A DNA stretch of 7,013 nucleotides from Firmicutes bacterium UBA911. Its GTDB lineage: Bacteria > Bacillota > Desulfotomaculia > Desulfotomaculales > Desulforudaceae. The stretch's first letter is position 1. Each line of letters begins with the position of its first letter. Position numbers and translations under genes: made by a program. Below the pieces are notes generated by a model. The model searched no databases. It was not told where the DNA came from and saw only the letters and a list, made by a program, of their open reading frames with translations. The stretch covers positions 17,328 to 24,340 of the forward strand of contig DBEH01000011.1 in the NCBI GenBank assembly GCA_002294005.1, read 5' to 3'. Of the stretch, positions 6,876 through 7,013 are shown in pieces.

Positions 6876-6891
6876 CCAGAACCGGTTCTGG
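6876..6891. repeat. Perfect 16-bp palindrome
   Basis: CCAGAACCGGTTCTGG is a perfect inverted repeat without spacer, lying between the two long direct repeats, about 135 bp upstream of the fdhA start. It could be an operator for a dimeric regulator or part of the repeat array's secondary structure; the sequence alone does not decide. Confidence 0.7.
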
Positions 6892-6905
6892 GGGGCTCGG
6901 CCTGG

Positions 6906-6940
6906 GAGAGGGGGACAGGCACCATTTTCGGAACGGCAGC
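6906..6940 (+). repeat. REP-like repeat, copy 2 (direct; left arm of long inverted repeat)
   Basis: Second full copy of the 35-bp unit of 6814-6848 (one mismatch). Bases 6911-6933 also pair with the inverted copy at 6967-6989, so this copy forms the left arm of a long hairpin. Confidence 0.85.
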
Positions 6941-6966
6941 TTGGCCTAGCATGCGCTACGCTGTCC

Positions 6967-6989
6967 TTCCGAAAATGGAGCCAGTCCCC
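6967..6989 (-). repeat. REP-like repeat, inverted copy (right arm)
   Basis: Read on the minus strand this is GGGGACTGGCTCC then ATTTTCGGAA, matching 6911-6933 at 21 of 23 positions (ACAGGCA versus ACTGGCT). With the left arm it can form a 23-bp stem with two mismatches. The 33-base loop contains a further small inverted repeat TAGC-ATGC-GCTA (6947-6958). Confidence 0.85.
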
Positions 6990-7013
6990 GGGCGAACCCG
7001 CCATTGCCTTTGC

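Larger units (their letters stand above)
6744..7013. other. Non-coding leader upstream of fdhA, filled by repeats
   Basis: This stretch holds the fdhA ribosome binding site and the REP-like array. I found no credible sigma-A promoter for fdhA: the AT-rich patch at 6761-6772 abuts the Shine-Dalgarno site and is too close to serve as a -10 box. The promoter is therefore either non-canonical (for example within 6850-6890) or to the right of the window, with transcription passing through the hairpin repeats. Confidence 0.5.

Noticed and set aside
6776..6989. CRISPR array
   Set aside because: There are only two full direct copies, one inverted copy and uneven spacing, with no regular spacers; it fits a REP-like family better.
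6744..7004. 87-codon N-terminal extension of FdhA
   Set aside because: It would translate the repeat array, shows no protein-family features, and a strong AAGGAGG site marks the later ATG at 6741-6743.

Overview
The window looks like chromosomal DNA from a GC-rich, anaerobic, Clostridia-type Firmicute, in the general direction of Moorella, Desulfotomaculum or Pelotomaculum. This is inferred from an RqcH-type NFACT protein, strong Shine-Dalgarno sites, a selenocysteine-dependent cytoplasmic formate dehydrogenase, and a protein resembling the epsilon subunit of CO dehydrogenase/acetyl-CoA synthase. No species is claimed.

Layout. (1) Bases 1-474 on the minus strand hold a small toxin-antitoxin operon: a promoter, a Phd/YefM-type antitoxin, and a PIN-domain toxin cut off by the left edge. 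(2) Bases 583-1329, minus strand, encode a 248-aa HEAT-repeat-like protein of unknown role. (3) Bases 1574-3349, plus strand and divergent from it, encode RqcH, the ribosome quality control factor; an extended -10 promoter lies just upstream. (4) Bases 3265-6743, minus strand, form a two-gene unit. The first gene, fdhA, is a 946-residue formate dehydrogenase catalytic subunit with a NuoG-like iron-sulfur N-terminus. Its gene is interrupted by an in-frame TGA at 5703-5705 that is almost certainly selenocysteine: a bacterial SECIS hairpin with a GGUCU loop follows at the correct distance. The second gene overlaps fdhA by ATGA and encodes a CdhB/ACS-epsilon-like protein. Its 3' end runs 85 bp into the 3' end of rqcH. 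(5) Bases 6744-7013, upstream of fdhA, are non-coding and hold an array of REP-like repeats (GGGGACAGGCACC...TTTTCGGAA) including a long inverted pair, plus a perfect 16-bp palindrome.

How they work together. FdhA should interconvert formate and CO2 at a Mo/W-bis-MGD centre with selenocysteine as metal ligand and pass electrons through five iron-sulfur clusters. No electron-acceptor subunit (NuoF/FdhB type) is next to it; the coupled CdhB-like protein takes that place. That pairing is the most interesting biology here. The other genes (TA module, HEAT protein, RqcH) have no evident functional link with the fdh unit.
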